64,000 nt of DNA. Source: Pseudomonas sp. ANT_J12. GTDB taxonomy: Bacteria > Pseudomonadota > Gammaproteobacteria > Pseudomonadales > Pseudomonadaceae. The position numbers and the translations under genes are program-made. The notes under the pieces are model-generated. The model saw only the letters and a list, made by a program, of their open reading frames with translations. It did no database searches and was not told the origin of the DNA. Location of the stretch: the NCBI RefSeq assembly GCF_008370045.1, contig NZ_VOBN01000021.1, forward strand, positions 1 to 64,000, read 5' to 3'. Positions 16,735 through 25,012 of this stretch are shown one piece after another (position 1 is the first letter of the stretch; each line of letters opens with the position of its first letter).

Positions 16735-17649
16735 ATCATCTCGGTAAAAAGGCTGGCCCGGTTGCGCGCAGAGTTCAACCAGCCAGTCGACAAACACCCG
16801 CACCCGCCGGGATAACTGGCGGTGTGGCGGGTACAGCGCCGTCAACGGCATGCCCGGGGGCGGCGCCTCCCTGAGCACCTCGCACAGGCGCCCTTCCTCC
16901 AATTGCCGCGCCACGTGGTAATACGGGGCCTGGACCAATCCATACCCGGCCTCGCACGCGGCCATGTAACCATCGGCGCTGTTGACCGAAATCCGCTTCG
17001 GCAAATTGACCGGTTGCACCTGCCCCTCGACCACAAACTCAAGCCCGAAGCGCGTGCCCGTGGTCGCGGAGAAATACTCCACCATCTGATGACCTTGCAG
17101 CTGCGAGGTGTTCAGGGGTACGCCGTGACGCCGCAAGTAGTCGGGGCTGGCGCAGGTCACCTGATCGAGCGTGACCAGCGGCCGCGCCACCAGTGAGTCA
17201 TCCAGCGGTGAACCGCCACGCAGCACACAGTCCACGCCTTCGCGAATCAGGTCCACCGTGCGGTCGTTCAAGCTGATTTCCAGCTCGATCAACGGGTACC
17301 TGTCGGTGAATTGCGCCAGTGCCGGAATCACGATCAGACGCCCGATCCCCGCCGGCATGTCCACCCGCAGCAAGCCTTTGGGGTTGTGCCGGGCGGCGGA
17401 AAACACCGCTTCGGTTTCCTCAAGATCCGCCAGCAAACGCACGCATCGCGGGTAATACGCCGCGCCGTCGAGGGTCAGGCTGACTTGCCGGGTGGTGCGC
17501 TGCAGCAGTTGCACCCCCAGGTGGGCCTCCAGTTGCTTGATCAGAATGGTCACCGAGGCCCGGGGCATTTGCAGGCTGTCCGCCGCTTTGGCAAAGCCGC
17601 CCGACTCGACGATCCGGGTAAACACGCGCATGGCGTTGAGACGGTCCAT
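16723..17649 (-). CDS. LysR-family transcriptional regulator
   Basis: A 308-residue regulator of the subgroup starting MDRLNAMRVFTRIVESGGFA, with the HTH at about residues 18-38 (KAADSLQMPRASVTILIKQL) and a substrate-binding domain after residue 90. It is divergent from an aldo/keto reductase gene 118 bp away, in the usual arrangement of a LysR and its target. The gap holds an AT-rich dyad, TATTTAGAAATA at 17671-17682. It converges on the GNAT gene of the preceding operon with a 12-bp overlap, so control of that operon is less likely but not excluded. Confidence 0.9.
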   Translation of the reverse strand: MDRLNAMRVFTRIVESGGFAKAADSLQMPRASVTILIKQLEAHLGVQLLQRTTRQVSLTLDGAAYYPRCVRLLADLEETEAVFSAARHNPKGLLRVDMPAGIGRLIVIPALAQFTDRYPLIELEISLNDRTVDLIREGVDCVLRGGSPLDDSLVARPLVTLDQVTCASPDYLRRHGVPLNTSQLQGHQMVEYFSATTGTRFGLEFVVEGQVQPVNLPKRISVNSADGYMAACEAGYGLVQAPYYHVARQLEEGRLCEVLREAPPPGMPLTALYPPHRQLSRRVRVFVDWLVELCAQPGQPFYRDDSGR

Positions 17650-17767
17650 GGTTCTGCTGCACCTGCTAATTATTTAGAAATAGCGAATAGTGATAGCAGT
17701 TTTAGCCGGTTTATCTGCTTTGTGTCGAGGTGAACAATGGCGGCTCACCATTCAAGGAGCTGATCTC

Positions 17768-18763
17768 ATGCAAACACGTCAATTGGGCAAGAACGGACCA
17801 CAGGTAAGCGCCATCGGTCTGGGCTGCATGGGCATGACCGATTTCTACACCACCGGCACCGACACCCGCGAAGCCACCGCCACCCTGCACCGGGCGCTGG
17901 AACTGGGGATCAACCTGCTCGACACCGCCGACATGTACGGCCCGCACACCAATGAAGAACTGATCGGCAAAGCCATTGCCGGCAAGCGTGACCAAGTGTT
18001 CCTGGCCAGCAAGTTCGGGATCGTGCGCGACCCGGCCAACCCGACCGCGCGGGGTGTCGATGGCCGCCCCGAGTACATCCGCCAATCGATCGACGGCACG
18101 TTGAAACGCCTGGGCGTCGACACCCTGGACTTGTACTACCAGCACCGGATCGACCCGCAAGTGGCCATTGAGGAAACCGTCGGCGCCATGGCCGAACTGG
18201 TGCAGGCCGGCAAGGTGCGTTACCTGGGTTTGAGCGAGGCCTCGGCCGCCACGCTGGAACGGGCGCACAAGGTGCATCCGATCAGCGCGTTGCAAAGTGA
18301 ATTCTCGTTGTGGAGCCGCGATCAGGAAGACAACGGCTGCCTGGCGGCATGCCAGCGCCTGGGCATTGCGTTTGTGCCCTACAGCCCGCTCGGTCGGGGG
18401 TTTTTGACCGGCGCGCTCAAAAGCCCGGACGACTTTGCCGCGGATGACTACCGCCGCTTCAGCCCACGTTTTCAAGGGGAGAATTTCGCGAAAAACCTGC
18501 TGCTGGTGCAGCAAGTCCAGGCGCTGGCGGCGGATAAGGGCGTGACCGCCGGGCAACTGGCGTTGGCCTGGGTCCTGGCGCAAGGCGACTACCTGATCCC
18601 GATTCCCGGGACCAAGCAACGTAAATACCTGGAGGAAAATGTGGCGGCACTGGAGGTGAAACTGAGCAACAGCGAGTTGCAGGCGCTGGAAGCGATCTTC
18701 CCGGCCGAGGCCACCGCCGGCTTGCGTTACCCCGAAGAGGTGATGAAGTTGCTCGACCGCTGA
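17768..18763 (+). CDS. Aldo/keto reductase
   Basis: A 331-residue NADPH-dependent AKR of the YakC/AKR13 type. The catalytic tetrad is visible: Asp52 and Tyr57 in LLDTADMYGP, Lys82 in LASKFGI and the His of LYYQHRID. The cofactor site near the end reads IPGTKQRKYLEENVAAL. AAGGAG lies 10 bp before the ATG at 17768; an open frame runs further upstream without a ribosome site. It probably reduces aldehydes or quinones under control of the divergent LysR protein. Confidence 0.92.
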   Translation: MQTRQLGKNGPQVSAIGLGCMGMTDFYTTGTDTREATATLHRALELGINLLDTADMYGPHTNEELIGKAIAGKRDQVFLASKFGIVRDPANPTARGVDGRPEYIRQSIDGTLKRLGVDTLDLYYQHRIDPQVAIEETVGAMAELVQAGKVRYLGLSEASAATLERAHKVHPISALQSEFSLWSRDQEDNGCLAACQRLGIAFVPYSPLGRGFLTGALKSPDDFAADDYRRFSPRFQGENFAKNLLLVQQVQALAADKGVTAGQLALAWVLAQGDYLIPIPGTKQRKYLEENVAALEVKLSNSELQALEAIFPAEATAGLRYPEEVMKLLDR

Positions 18764-18771
18764 ACAGCCGT

Positions 18772-18801
18772 CCTCTGACCCGGTGCGGGTCGGGTCAGAG
18801 G
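18772..18801. terminator. Hairpin between convergent genes
   Basis: CCTCTGACCCG and CGGGTCAGAGG form a perfect 11-bp stem between the aldo/keto reductase and the convergent hypothetical gene. No long T-run is present on either side. Confidence 0.6.
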
Positions 18802-18809
18802 ATGACGCC

Positions 18810-19319
18810 TTACTTCTTCTTGACCGGGCCGTTGGTTTCGCCGTAGGTCTTGAGGTTTTGCAGGGCGTAAATGGCTTTCTTGTATTCGGGCACCAGGTAG
18901 TTGGCGTACTTGTTGCCCTTCAGGTTATTGCTCTGGATGGTGTCCAGTTGGATGGCAAAGTATTCCAGGGCATTGAATTTCGCGTCCACGTCCTTCGGCA
19001 CGCCAAATTTATCGAACTCGTTTCCCGCGTTCAGCAGCGTCAGCGCCGTCACATCGCTGATGATGCCGTTCTGCTTGAGAAAGGTGCTCATGTTGCCGAG
19101 CTGCTTGACCGAAACGTTTTCCGGGTCGAAGCCCTTGACCTGCTTCCACATCGACATGGAATCCATCTTTGCCTTGTCGAGCGACAACGGGTTGGTGCCC
19201 ACCTGACTCAAAATCTCTCGCGCCTTGACGCTTTGGCTCAGTGGCTTGGCATTGACCGAACCCTGTCGAACAAATACGCCGGCCTTCGCCGTCCAGTTGC
19301 CGACCAGACCAATCGTCAT
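18810..19319 (-). CDS. Hypothetical protein, 169 residues
   Basis: A soluble, Lys-, Asn- and Leu-rich protein with no signal peptide, membrane segment or cysteine (MTIGLVGNWTAKAGVFVRQG at the start, TYGETNGPVKKK at the end). I do not recognise a family. A ribosome site GGAG lies before the ATG at 19319. Base composition is lower in GC than its neighbours, as is the upstream 419-bp gap, which suggests a recent arrival. Nearest neighbours are an aldo/keto reductase (convergent) and a chemoreceptor (divergent). Confidence 0.7.
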   Translation of the reverse strand: MTIGLVGNWTAKAGVFVRQGSVNAKPLSQSVKAREILSQVGTNPLSLDKAKMDSMSMWKQVKGFDPENVSVKQLGNMSTFLKQNGIISDVTALTLLNAGNEFDKFGVPKDVDAKFNALEYFAIQLDTIQSNNLKGNKYANYLVPEYKKAIYALQNLKTYGETNGPVKKK

Positions 19320-19642
19320 GACCGAACTCCTGCCAGCGTGAGAAGAGAGGAATGTCCTTGCGACGGGAACATAAAAAATCCTTGTTTAACCGAGATGAAT
19401 GCGGGGAAGTATCGGCGCGACGAGGACGTCCACCTACAAATATTTCTACTTTTTACAATTTTCGTACATTTACGATACAAACCACCAAGTGCCCAGTTTC
19501 ATTGGCCTATATGAACTTTTAAAGTTTGCTGTAGCCGATCGATCGTCTGTCATAACTGCCGATGTAGTCGGTTTGTACCGTTTACGATACGCACCTTTTG
19601 CGCACCGTCCGTCCCTCGATCCGTTTTCTTGCACGCGCGTAC

Positions 19643-19669
19643 TAAAGCTCGCCCCCAGCGCGCCGATAA
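19643..19669 (+). promoter_or_regulatory. FliA (sigma-28) promoter of the chemoreceptor gene
   Basis: TAAA at 19643-19646, exactly 15 bases, then GCCGATAA at 19662-19669. This is a perfect match to the flagellar sigma-28 consensus, ending 69 bp before the chemoreceptor ATG. The rest of the 419-bp gap (19320-19738) is AT-rich. It contains two imperfect direct repeats around TTTACGATAC (19464-19483 and 19575-19595). Confidence 0.9.
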
Positions 19670-19738
19670 GTCCTGGATAGCCTTATTTTTCAAACCCGAA
19701 CTCCCCAACAATAAGAACGCAGCACAAGGACCGGTCCC

Positions 19739-21730
19739 ATGCCCGCATTCCGTACCATTCAGGCTCGCTACACGCTGTTTCTGGTCCTGTTCATCCTGCT
19801 GCTTTCCGTGCTCACGGTCGTGGGCATCAGCCAGTTGGTCGCGCCGAAGCTGCGCCACACCGAAGAACAGGTAGCCCTCAATCGCATTGCCGAAGTCGCC
19901 GAGCAGATCCAGGGCGAACTGAACAAGGTGCAATCCCAGCAACGCAGCATCACTCAGACCATTCCCCTGCTCGACAGCGCCGCCATCGATACCGTGCTGC
20001 CCGGCCTGGTGGATCAGTACGGCGAGCTGAAGGTGTTTGGCGGCGGGATCTGGCCATTGCCCGGCCAGCGTGAAGCGGGACGCAACAAGTTCAGCACCTT
20101 CTGGCACCGCGACAGCTCCGGCAAACTGGCGGTCAACACCTTCTGGAACAGCGACGCCGCGCCCAACTATTACGACCAGACCTGGTACAAGGGCGGCATG
20201 GCCACCCCGCGCGGCCAGTGCGCCTGGGCCGCTGCCTATAAAGATGACGCCAGTGCCGAGCCGCGCACCAACTGCGCCATGGCCATCCAGAAAAACGGTG
20301 TGGCCTACGGCGTGTCGACCATCGACGTGACCCTGGGCTTCTTCAACGACCTGATCGCGCGCAAGGAAAAAGACCTCGGCGCCGAAATGCTGATCGTCGA
20401 AGCCGACGGCAAAATCATCAGCAACAGTTCGCGCATCAGCGGGCCGGTCGTGCTGAAGAACATCAGTGAGCTGGCCGGCGGCTCGCCGTTCGCCAGCCAG
20501 GTCAAGGCCGGTCTGCCTAACCGCGACAAAGCCCAGCGCGTCGAATTCGACAACAACGGCGAAGCCAGTACCTTCTTCATGCGCCCGATCGAAGGCACGC
20601 CGTGGTTCCTCGCCACCGCCCTGCCGACCAAGCTGATCACCGCCCAGCGTGACGATGTCCTGAACACCCTGAGCCTGTTGCAGATTCCGATGGTGATCCT
20701 GCTGGTGCTGCTGCAGATCTACGCGATCCGCCAGTTGATCAACCGCATGAAAATCCTCAAGGCCAACATCGACGCGCTGTCGGCTGGCGATGCTGACTTG
20801 ACCAAGCGCATCACTATCCGCGCCGAAGACGAATTGGGGGCCATCGGGCACTCGGTCAACGCCTTCATCATCTACTTGCAGAACATGATCGGCGAAGTGA
20901 CCCAGGCCACCGGCGCCATGGCCTCGAGCCTGGACAACCTGCAACGGACCTCGGCGCACACCAGCCAGATCCTGGTGCGTCACGCCTCGGAAACCGATCA
21001 GACCGTCACCGCCATCACTGAAATGAGTTCGACCGCCGACAGCGTGGCGCAGAACGCCGCCGAAACCGCATCGTTCACCCAGCGCGCCAGCGAACACGCG
21101 GATCGTTCGCGGGTGGTGGTGGGTGAAGCCTCCAGCAGTGTGGTGGCGTTGATTGAAGAAGTGGCCAGCGCCACCCATAAAGTCGAAAACATGCAGCAGG
21201 ACGCGCAACGCATCACCGAGATTCTCGGGGTAATCGGCGCAATTGCCGGGCAAACCAACCTGCTGGCGCTCAACGCGGCGATTGAAGCGGCACGTGCCGG
21301 TGAACAAGGTCGTGGCTTTGCGGTGGTGGCCGATGAAGTCCGCGCCCTCGCCGCCCGGACCCAGGCCAGCACCTCGGAAATCAACGAAATGCTCAAACGC
21401 CTGACCCAAGGCGTGAGCTCCTCGGTGGCGGCCATGGAAAACACCCAGGCCAGTTGCCAGTCCGCCGCCGATGCGACGGCACGGGTCAACTCCGGCCTGG
21501 GTGAAATGGCCGGCTCCGTCAGCCACATCAACAGCCTCAGCACCCAGATCGCCACCGCCGCCGAACAGCAAAGCGCCGTGACCGAAGAGATCAACCGCAG
21601 CATGGTGCAAATCCGCCACATGGTGGATGAACTGGTGAAAAGCGGTCACGCCAGCGAGCTGAACACCCAGCAGTTGCTGGAAGCCAATAGCCGCGTCAGC
21701 TCGATCATGGGGCGCTTCAAAGTCCGCTAG
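19739..21730 (+). CDS. Methyl-accepting chemotaxis protein with dCache-type sensor
   Basis: A 663-residue transmembrane chemoreceptor. TM1 spans about residues 12-34, a large periplasmic ligand domain (about 35-295, dCache-like, with FSTFWHRDSSGKLAVNTFWN and YDQTWYKGGMATPRGQCAWA) follows, and TM2 lies at about 308-328. A HAMP domain and the cytoplasmic signalling domain come next, with the conserved hairpin GQTNLLALNAAIEAARAGEQ and GRGFAVVADEVRALAARTQ. It signals to CheA/CheW. The ligand cannot be read from sequence; dCache receptors often bind amino acids or organic acids. No C-terminal NWETF-like CheR tether is present. A perfect FliA promoter drives it. Confidence 0.95.
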   Translation: MPAFRTIQARYTLFLVLFILLLSVLTVVGISQLVAPKLRHTEEQVALNRIAEVAEQIQGELNKVQSQQRSITQTIPLLDSAAIDTVLPGLVDQYGELKVFGGGIWPLPGQREAGRNKFSTFWHRDSSGKLAVNTFWNSDAAPNYYDQTWYKGGMATPRGQCAWAAAYKDDASAEPRTNCAMAIQKNGVAYGVSTIDVTLGFFNDLIARKEKDLGAEMLIVEADGKIISNSSRISGPVVLKNISELAGGSPFASQVKAGLPNRDKAQRVEFDNNGEASTFFMRPIEGTPWFLATALPTKLITAQRDDVLNTLSLLQIPMVILLVLLQIYAIRQLINRMKILKANIDALSAGDADLTKRITIRAEDELGAIGHSVNAFIIYLQNMIGEVTQATGAMASSLDNLQRTSAHTSQILVRHASETDQTVTAITEMSSTADSVAQNAAETASFTQRASEHADRSRVVVGEASSSVVALIEEVASATHKVENMQQDAQRITEILGVIGAIAGQTNLLALNAAIEAARAGEQGRGFAVVADEVRALAARTQASTSEINEMLKRLTQGVSSSVAAMENTQASCQSAADATARVNSGLGEMAGSVSHINSLSTQIATAAEQQSAVTEEINRSMVQIRHMVDELVKSGHASELNTQQLLEANSRVSSIMGRFKVR

Positions 21731-21741
21731 TCAACACAACC

Positions 21742-21838
21742 CCTGTAGGAGCAAAGCTTGCTCGCGAAAGCGCCGGTACATCCAACAATGATGTTGGCTG
21801 ACACGACGCCATCGCGAGCAAGCTTTGCTCCTACAGGG
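21742..21838. repeat. REP pair (BIME)
   Basis: Two inverted arms with CCTGTAGGAGCAAAGCTTGC on the left and its complement on the right, separated by about 45 bp, directly after the chemoreceptor stop. Confidence 0.88.
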
Positions 21839-21933
21839 GCAACGTCACGCCAGAATATGCCTACAGGTAACGCCGCCTTTTCCAGCCTTGCGCCGGTTGA
21901 CTGCCCTGCCCGCGCTCCCTATCCTCACGCCCG

Positions 21934-22108
21934 TCACGACTCATTCGTGATCGGGTTTGACGGCTCGGCGGTTTTAAGGTGCGCATTGTTCTCCAACTTT
22001 GCTCGTGCACTCGTGTGCTCGACACAAAGCTTTATGGTGACTGTGCGCGGGGCACTTTCGAGTGCGCCGGGTACCTTAGACCGGTCCGTCAACCTGCGCA
22101 CAGTTGCC
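21934..22108 (+). ncRNA. Candidate structured leader RNA before the DUF3077 gene pair
   Basis: The 326 bp between the REP pair and the DUF3077 gene hold strong dyads. GGTGACTGTGCGC (22036-22048) can pair with GCGCACAGTTGCC (22096-22108) over 13 bp, two of them G-U. Inside that stem sits GCACT-TTCG-AGTGC (22052-22065), and upstream lies TCACGA-CTCAT-TCGTGA (21934-21950). GTGCGC also occurs at 21979 and 22062 and could compete for the single GCGCAC, so alternative folds are possible. Role and transcript ends are inferred; the same dyads could be protein sites. Confidence 0.4.
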
Positions 22109-22165
22109 ACCCATTCGTTTGACGGCGATCTTGTGGCAGCTCTTGATGACTAAGGAGCTACAACA

Positions 22166-22450
22166 ATGACCCACGCAACCACAAAATCCACCCCGTTCGC
22201 CCCCTGCGATCACACCGACCACCACCTCTTCGCCGTACAACCCGACATCCCCCTGCTCGATGCCCTGGAACACGCCTCAATCTTCCTCAGCGGCGCCGAA
22301 GCCCTCGCCCATCAAGCCCCCAACGCCACCCGCCCGGAACATATCGCGACTCTGCGCTGGGCCAGCAAGCACCTGCTCGATACTGCCCGTTCGCTGGTAC
22401 AGGCCTCGATCGATGGTTTGCACGCCGCGCAAGCGGGAGGTGAGGCATGA
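22166..22450 (+). CDS. DUF3077-family protein
   Basis: A 94-residue acidic, helical protein without signal peptide. The block HLFAVQPDIPLLDALEHASI resembles the DUF3077/DUF6124 families, which are largely confined to Pseudomonas and have no known function. AAGGAG lies 7 bp before the ATG. The next gene begins within its final codon (ATGA overlap), so the two are translated together. The structured region upstream may control both. Confidence 0.75.
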   Translation: MTHATTKSTPFAPCDHTDHHLFAVQPDIPLLDALEHASIFLSGAEALAHQAPNATRPEHIATLRWASKHLLDTARSLVQASIDGLHAAQAGGEA

Positions 22451-22713
22451 ATCCGCACATGCCGATGACTAGCAATGAATCCGATACCCCGGTGTTACTG
22501 GTGGCCACGCAGGCGCCGCTGGACGTTTTGCACTGCCAGGCCGCCGCGCGGTTTCTGGCGGGGACGCAGATGATGGAGAGCCTGGCCAGCCTCGATATCA
22601 GTCAGGCCAAGGGCGCCGATGTGCAGCAATTGGCGCTGGCGGCGGCGCTGTTGTTGAGGGATGGGTGTGATGTGATGGATGTGTTGGGGCGGCGGATTCG
22701 GGCTCGGGTGTAA
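22447..22713 (+). CDS. Hypothetical partner of the DUF3077 protein
   Basis: An 88-residue protein (TPVLLVATQAPLDVLHCQAA near the start, LLLRDGCDVMDVLGRRIRAR at the end) coupled to the preceding gene by a 4-bp overlap. It looks distantly similar in layout to its neighbour (an LDVLHCQAAARFLAGTQMME helix), so the pair may come from an old duplication and form a heteromer. Function unknown. Confidence 0.65.
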   Translation: MNPHMPMTSNESDTPVLLVATQAPLDVLHCQAAARFLAGTQMMESLASLDISQAKGADVQQLALAAALLLRDGCDVMDVLGRRIRARV

Positions 22714-22734
22714 TTGCCGGGTTTGAGGCCAGCC

Positions 22735-22912
22735 GTTAGGGCCTCTTCGCGGGCAAGCCTTGCTCCTACACGGGGGATCGTCGTACACAACATCTGTGTT
22801 CACCGCCGATCCCTGTAGGAGCGAGGCTTGCCCGCGAAGGCGGTTTCACATTCAGCAGGGATGTTGGCTGACCCGCCGCTTTCGCGAGCAAGCTTCGCTC
22901 CTACAGGATTGG
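22735..22912. repeat. REP cluster, three arms
   Basis: Three copies of the GTAGGAGC..GCGGGCAAGC palindrome in alternating orientation (about 22745-22775, 22812-22845 and 22880-22912), after the hypothetical gene. Confidence 0.85.
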
Positions 22913-23013
22913 TGTCGTTTTCGTATTACTTCGAAACACTCTCCCCCCGCGTTCCTGGCTAAAGTCGTCAAAATGCCTCTTTTTTTGACCGCCACCCGAG
23001 TCGAGACCTTCCC

Positions 23014-23460
23014 ATGCGAACCCACCTGCGTCTGCTCGCCCTGAGCGCCCTGTTTCTCTCCTCCCTGGCCCAGGCCGCCGACCTGGTCCCCATCGAAGTG
23101 CACCGCGATGCGAATTGCGGCTGCTGCAAGAAATGGATCAGCCACCTGGAAGCCAACGGCTTCAAGGTCGAGGATCACGTCGAAGCCGATATGAGCACGT
23201 TCAAGCAACAGCACGGCGTGCCGCCCCGCCTGGCGTCGTGTCATACCGCATTGATCAACGGCAAGTTCGTCGAAGGCCATGTGCCGGCCGAGCAAGTGCT
23301 GGCGCTGAGCAAGCGTGCTGATCTGCTGGGGGTGGCGGCGCCGGGTATGCCGATGGGCTCGCCCGGCATGGAAATGGACGGCATGAGCGACGCCTATCAA
23401 GTCATCGGCCTGAAAAAGGACGGGACGGACACGGTGGTGGCGGACTATCCCGCCCATTGA
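23014..23460 (+). CDS. Periplasmic DUF411 metal-binding protein
   Basis: A 148-residue exported protein. The signal peptide (MRTHLRLLALSALFLSSLAQ, cut after AQA) is followed by a DUF411 thioredoxin-like domain with HRDANCGCCKKWISHLEANG and the conserved PPRLASCHTALINGKFVEGH. Family members bind copper or related metals and sit in copper or heavy-metal loci. A Met-rich tail (GMPMGSPGMEMDGM) supports copper binding. The next gene overlaps its stop (TGATG), so a two-gene unit is likely. No copper ATPase or oxidase is nearby. Confidence 0.88.
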   Translation: MRTHLRLLALSALFLSSLAQAADLVPIEVHRDANCGCCKKWISHLEANGFKVEDHVEADMSTFKQQHGVPPRLASCHTALINGKFVEGHVPAEQVLALSKRADLLGVAAPGMPMGSPGMEMDGMSDAYQVIGLKKDGTDTVVADYPAH

Positions 23461-23894
23461 TGTCCGGCGCTTATATCGGGTTGTTCCTGGCGGCGTTCGG
23501 TGCCGCGACGCTGTTGCCGTTGCAGTCCGAAGCGGTGCTGGTGGGGCTGTTGCTCAGCGACCAGTATTGGCTGTGGTCGCTGCTGGCGGTCGCGACCCTG
23601 GGCAATGTCCTTGGCTCGCTGGTCAATTGGTGGCTGGGCCGTGGCATCGAGCGCTTTCGCGAGCGACGCTGGTTTCCCGTCAGCCCGCGGCATCTTGAAA
23701 CAGCCCGAAAACATTATCAGCGCTACGGCCATTGGTCGTTGTTGCTCAGTTGGGTGCCGGTGATCGGTGATCCGCTGACGCTGGTGGCGGGCGTCCTGCG
23801 CGAGCCGCTGGGGCGGTTCCTGTTGATCGTGACCCTCGCCAAGGGCGCCCGTTACGCCGTGCTGGCCCTGGCAACCCTGGGCTGGATGAGTTGA
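23460..23894 (+). CDS. YqaA-like (DedA/SNARE-associated) inner-membrane protein
   Basis: A 144-residue protein with four hydrophobic segments and the YqaA signature (LPLQSEAVLVGLLL near the start, GNVLGSLVNWWLGRGIERF in the middle, SWVPVIGDPLTLVAGVLREP near the end). DedA-superfamily proteins act in lipid transport and membrane homeostasis. The ATG overlaps the stop of the DUF411 gene by one base. A TTG three bases earlier is in frame but needless. Confidence 0.85.
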   Translation: MSGAYIGLFLAAFGAATLLPLQSEAVLVGLLLSDQYWLWSLLAVATLGNVLGSLVNWWLGRGIERFRERRWFPVSPRHLETARKHYQRYGHWSLLLSWVPVIGDPLTLVAGVLREPLGRFLLIVTLAKGARYAVLALATLGWMS

Positions 23895-23979
23895 ACGATC
23901 GGGGTCGCTGATTGCCTGTGTTTAATGTCGCCCTAATCATGCGCTTCCAGCATCCGTGAATTTCCCATGGAGTAAACCT

Positions 23980-25002
23980 ATGTCCCCTTCCCGCTGGCTG
24001 CCCAGCCTGCTGCTGACCGCCGCACTGCCCGTCCTGGCCCATGCCGAAGGCCCGGCGTATGGCCCGCAGCTGCAAGGTTTCGACTACCCCTACACGGTCA
24101 AGCACTTTGCCTTTCAATCCCAGGGCAAATCCCTGCAGATGGGTTACATGGACGTCGCCGCCCATGGCAAGGCCAACGGGCGCAGCGTGGTGCTGCTGCA
24201 CGGCAAGAATTTCTGCGGCGCCACGTGGGACAGTTCGATCAAGGCCCTGAGCGAGGCCGGTTACCGGGTGATCGCCCCGGACCAGATCGGTTTCTGCACT
24301 TCCAGCAAACCGGACAATTACCAATACACGTTCCAGCAACTGGCGACCAACACCCAGCAGTTGCTCAAGGCGCTGGGCATTCAGAAAGCCACGTTGCTGG
24401 GGCACTCCACCGGCGGCATGCTCGCCACCCGTTATGCCCTGCAATACCCGGAACAGGTCGAGCAACTGGCGCTGGTCAACCCCATCGGCCTGGAAGACTG
24501 GAAAGCCCTCGGCGTGCCGTATCGCACCGTCGATCAATGGAATGAGCGAGAGCTGAAAGTCACCGCCGAGAGCATCCGCGAGTACGAACGCAGCACCTAT
24601 TACGCCGGGCACTGGAAGCCTGAGTTCGACCGTTGGGTCGACATGCTCGCCGGCTTGAGCAAAGGTCCGGGCAAGGCCCAGGTGGCATGGAACTCGGCGC
24701 TGATCTACGACATGATCTTCACCCAACCGGTGTACTACGAGTTCAAGGACTTGAAAGTGCCGACGCTGTTGCTGATCGGCACTTCCGACACCACCGCCAT
24801 CGGCAAAGACATCGCGCCCCCGGCGGTGAAGGCGAAAATTGGTCACTATGAAGTGCTCGGCAAGCAGGTGGCCCAGCTGATTCCCCAATCGACGCTGATC
24901 GAATTCCCCGGCCTGGGCCACGCACCACAGATGGAAGAACCGGCGAAATTCCACCAGGCCCTGCTGGGCTGGCTAAGCAAATACAACCCTGTTCGCGGAT
25001 GA
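23980..25002 (+). CDS. Secreted alpha/beta-hydrolase
   Basis: A 340-residue exported hydrolase with signal peptide MSPSRWLPSLLLTAALPVLA. The fold marks are LLHGKNFCGATWD (oxyanion loop), the nucleophile elbow GHSTGG and the C-terminal histidine of GLGHAPQME. An Asp in LLIGTSDTTAIG may complete the triad. GGAG lies 8 bp before the ATG at 23980, which also restores a clean signal peptide; an earlier in-frame ATG at 23956 does not. The substrate is unknown; haloperoxidase-like or ester-cleaving activity is typical. Confidence 0.88.
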   Translation: MSPSRWLPSLLLTAALPVLAHAEGPAYGPQLQGFDYPYTVKHFAFQSQGKSLQMGYMDVAAHGKANGRSVVLLHGKNFCGATWDSSIKALSEAGYRVIAPDQIGFCTSSKPDNYQYTFQQLATNTQQLLKALGIQKATLLGHSTGGMLATRYALQYPEQVEQLALVNPIGLEDWKALGVPYRTVDQWNERELKVTAESIREYERSTYYAGHWKPEFDRWVDMLAGLSKGPGKAQVAWNSALIYDMIFTQPVYYEFKDLKVPTLLLIGTSDTTAIGKDIAPPAVKAKIGHYEVLGKQVAQLIPQSTLIEFPGLGHAPQMEEPAKFHQALLGWLSKYNPVRG

Positions 25003-25012
25003 GGTAAGGCTG

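Noticed and set aside
19550..21649. A 699-codon open frame on the minus strand across the chemoreceptor gene
   Set aside because: It mirrors a high-GC coding sequence; the plus strand encodes an unmistakable chemoreceptor and the minus product has only His/Gly/Arg-rich, domain-free sequence.
21758..22153. A 131-codon plus-strand frame upstream of the DUF3077 gene
   Set aside because: It begins inside a REP arm and crosses the strong dyads; it lacks a ribosome site and a domain, so the region is treated as a leader.
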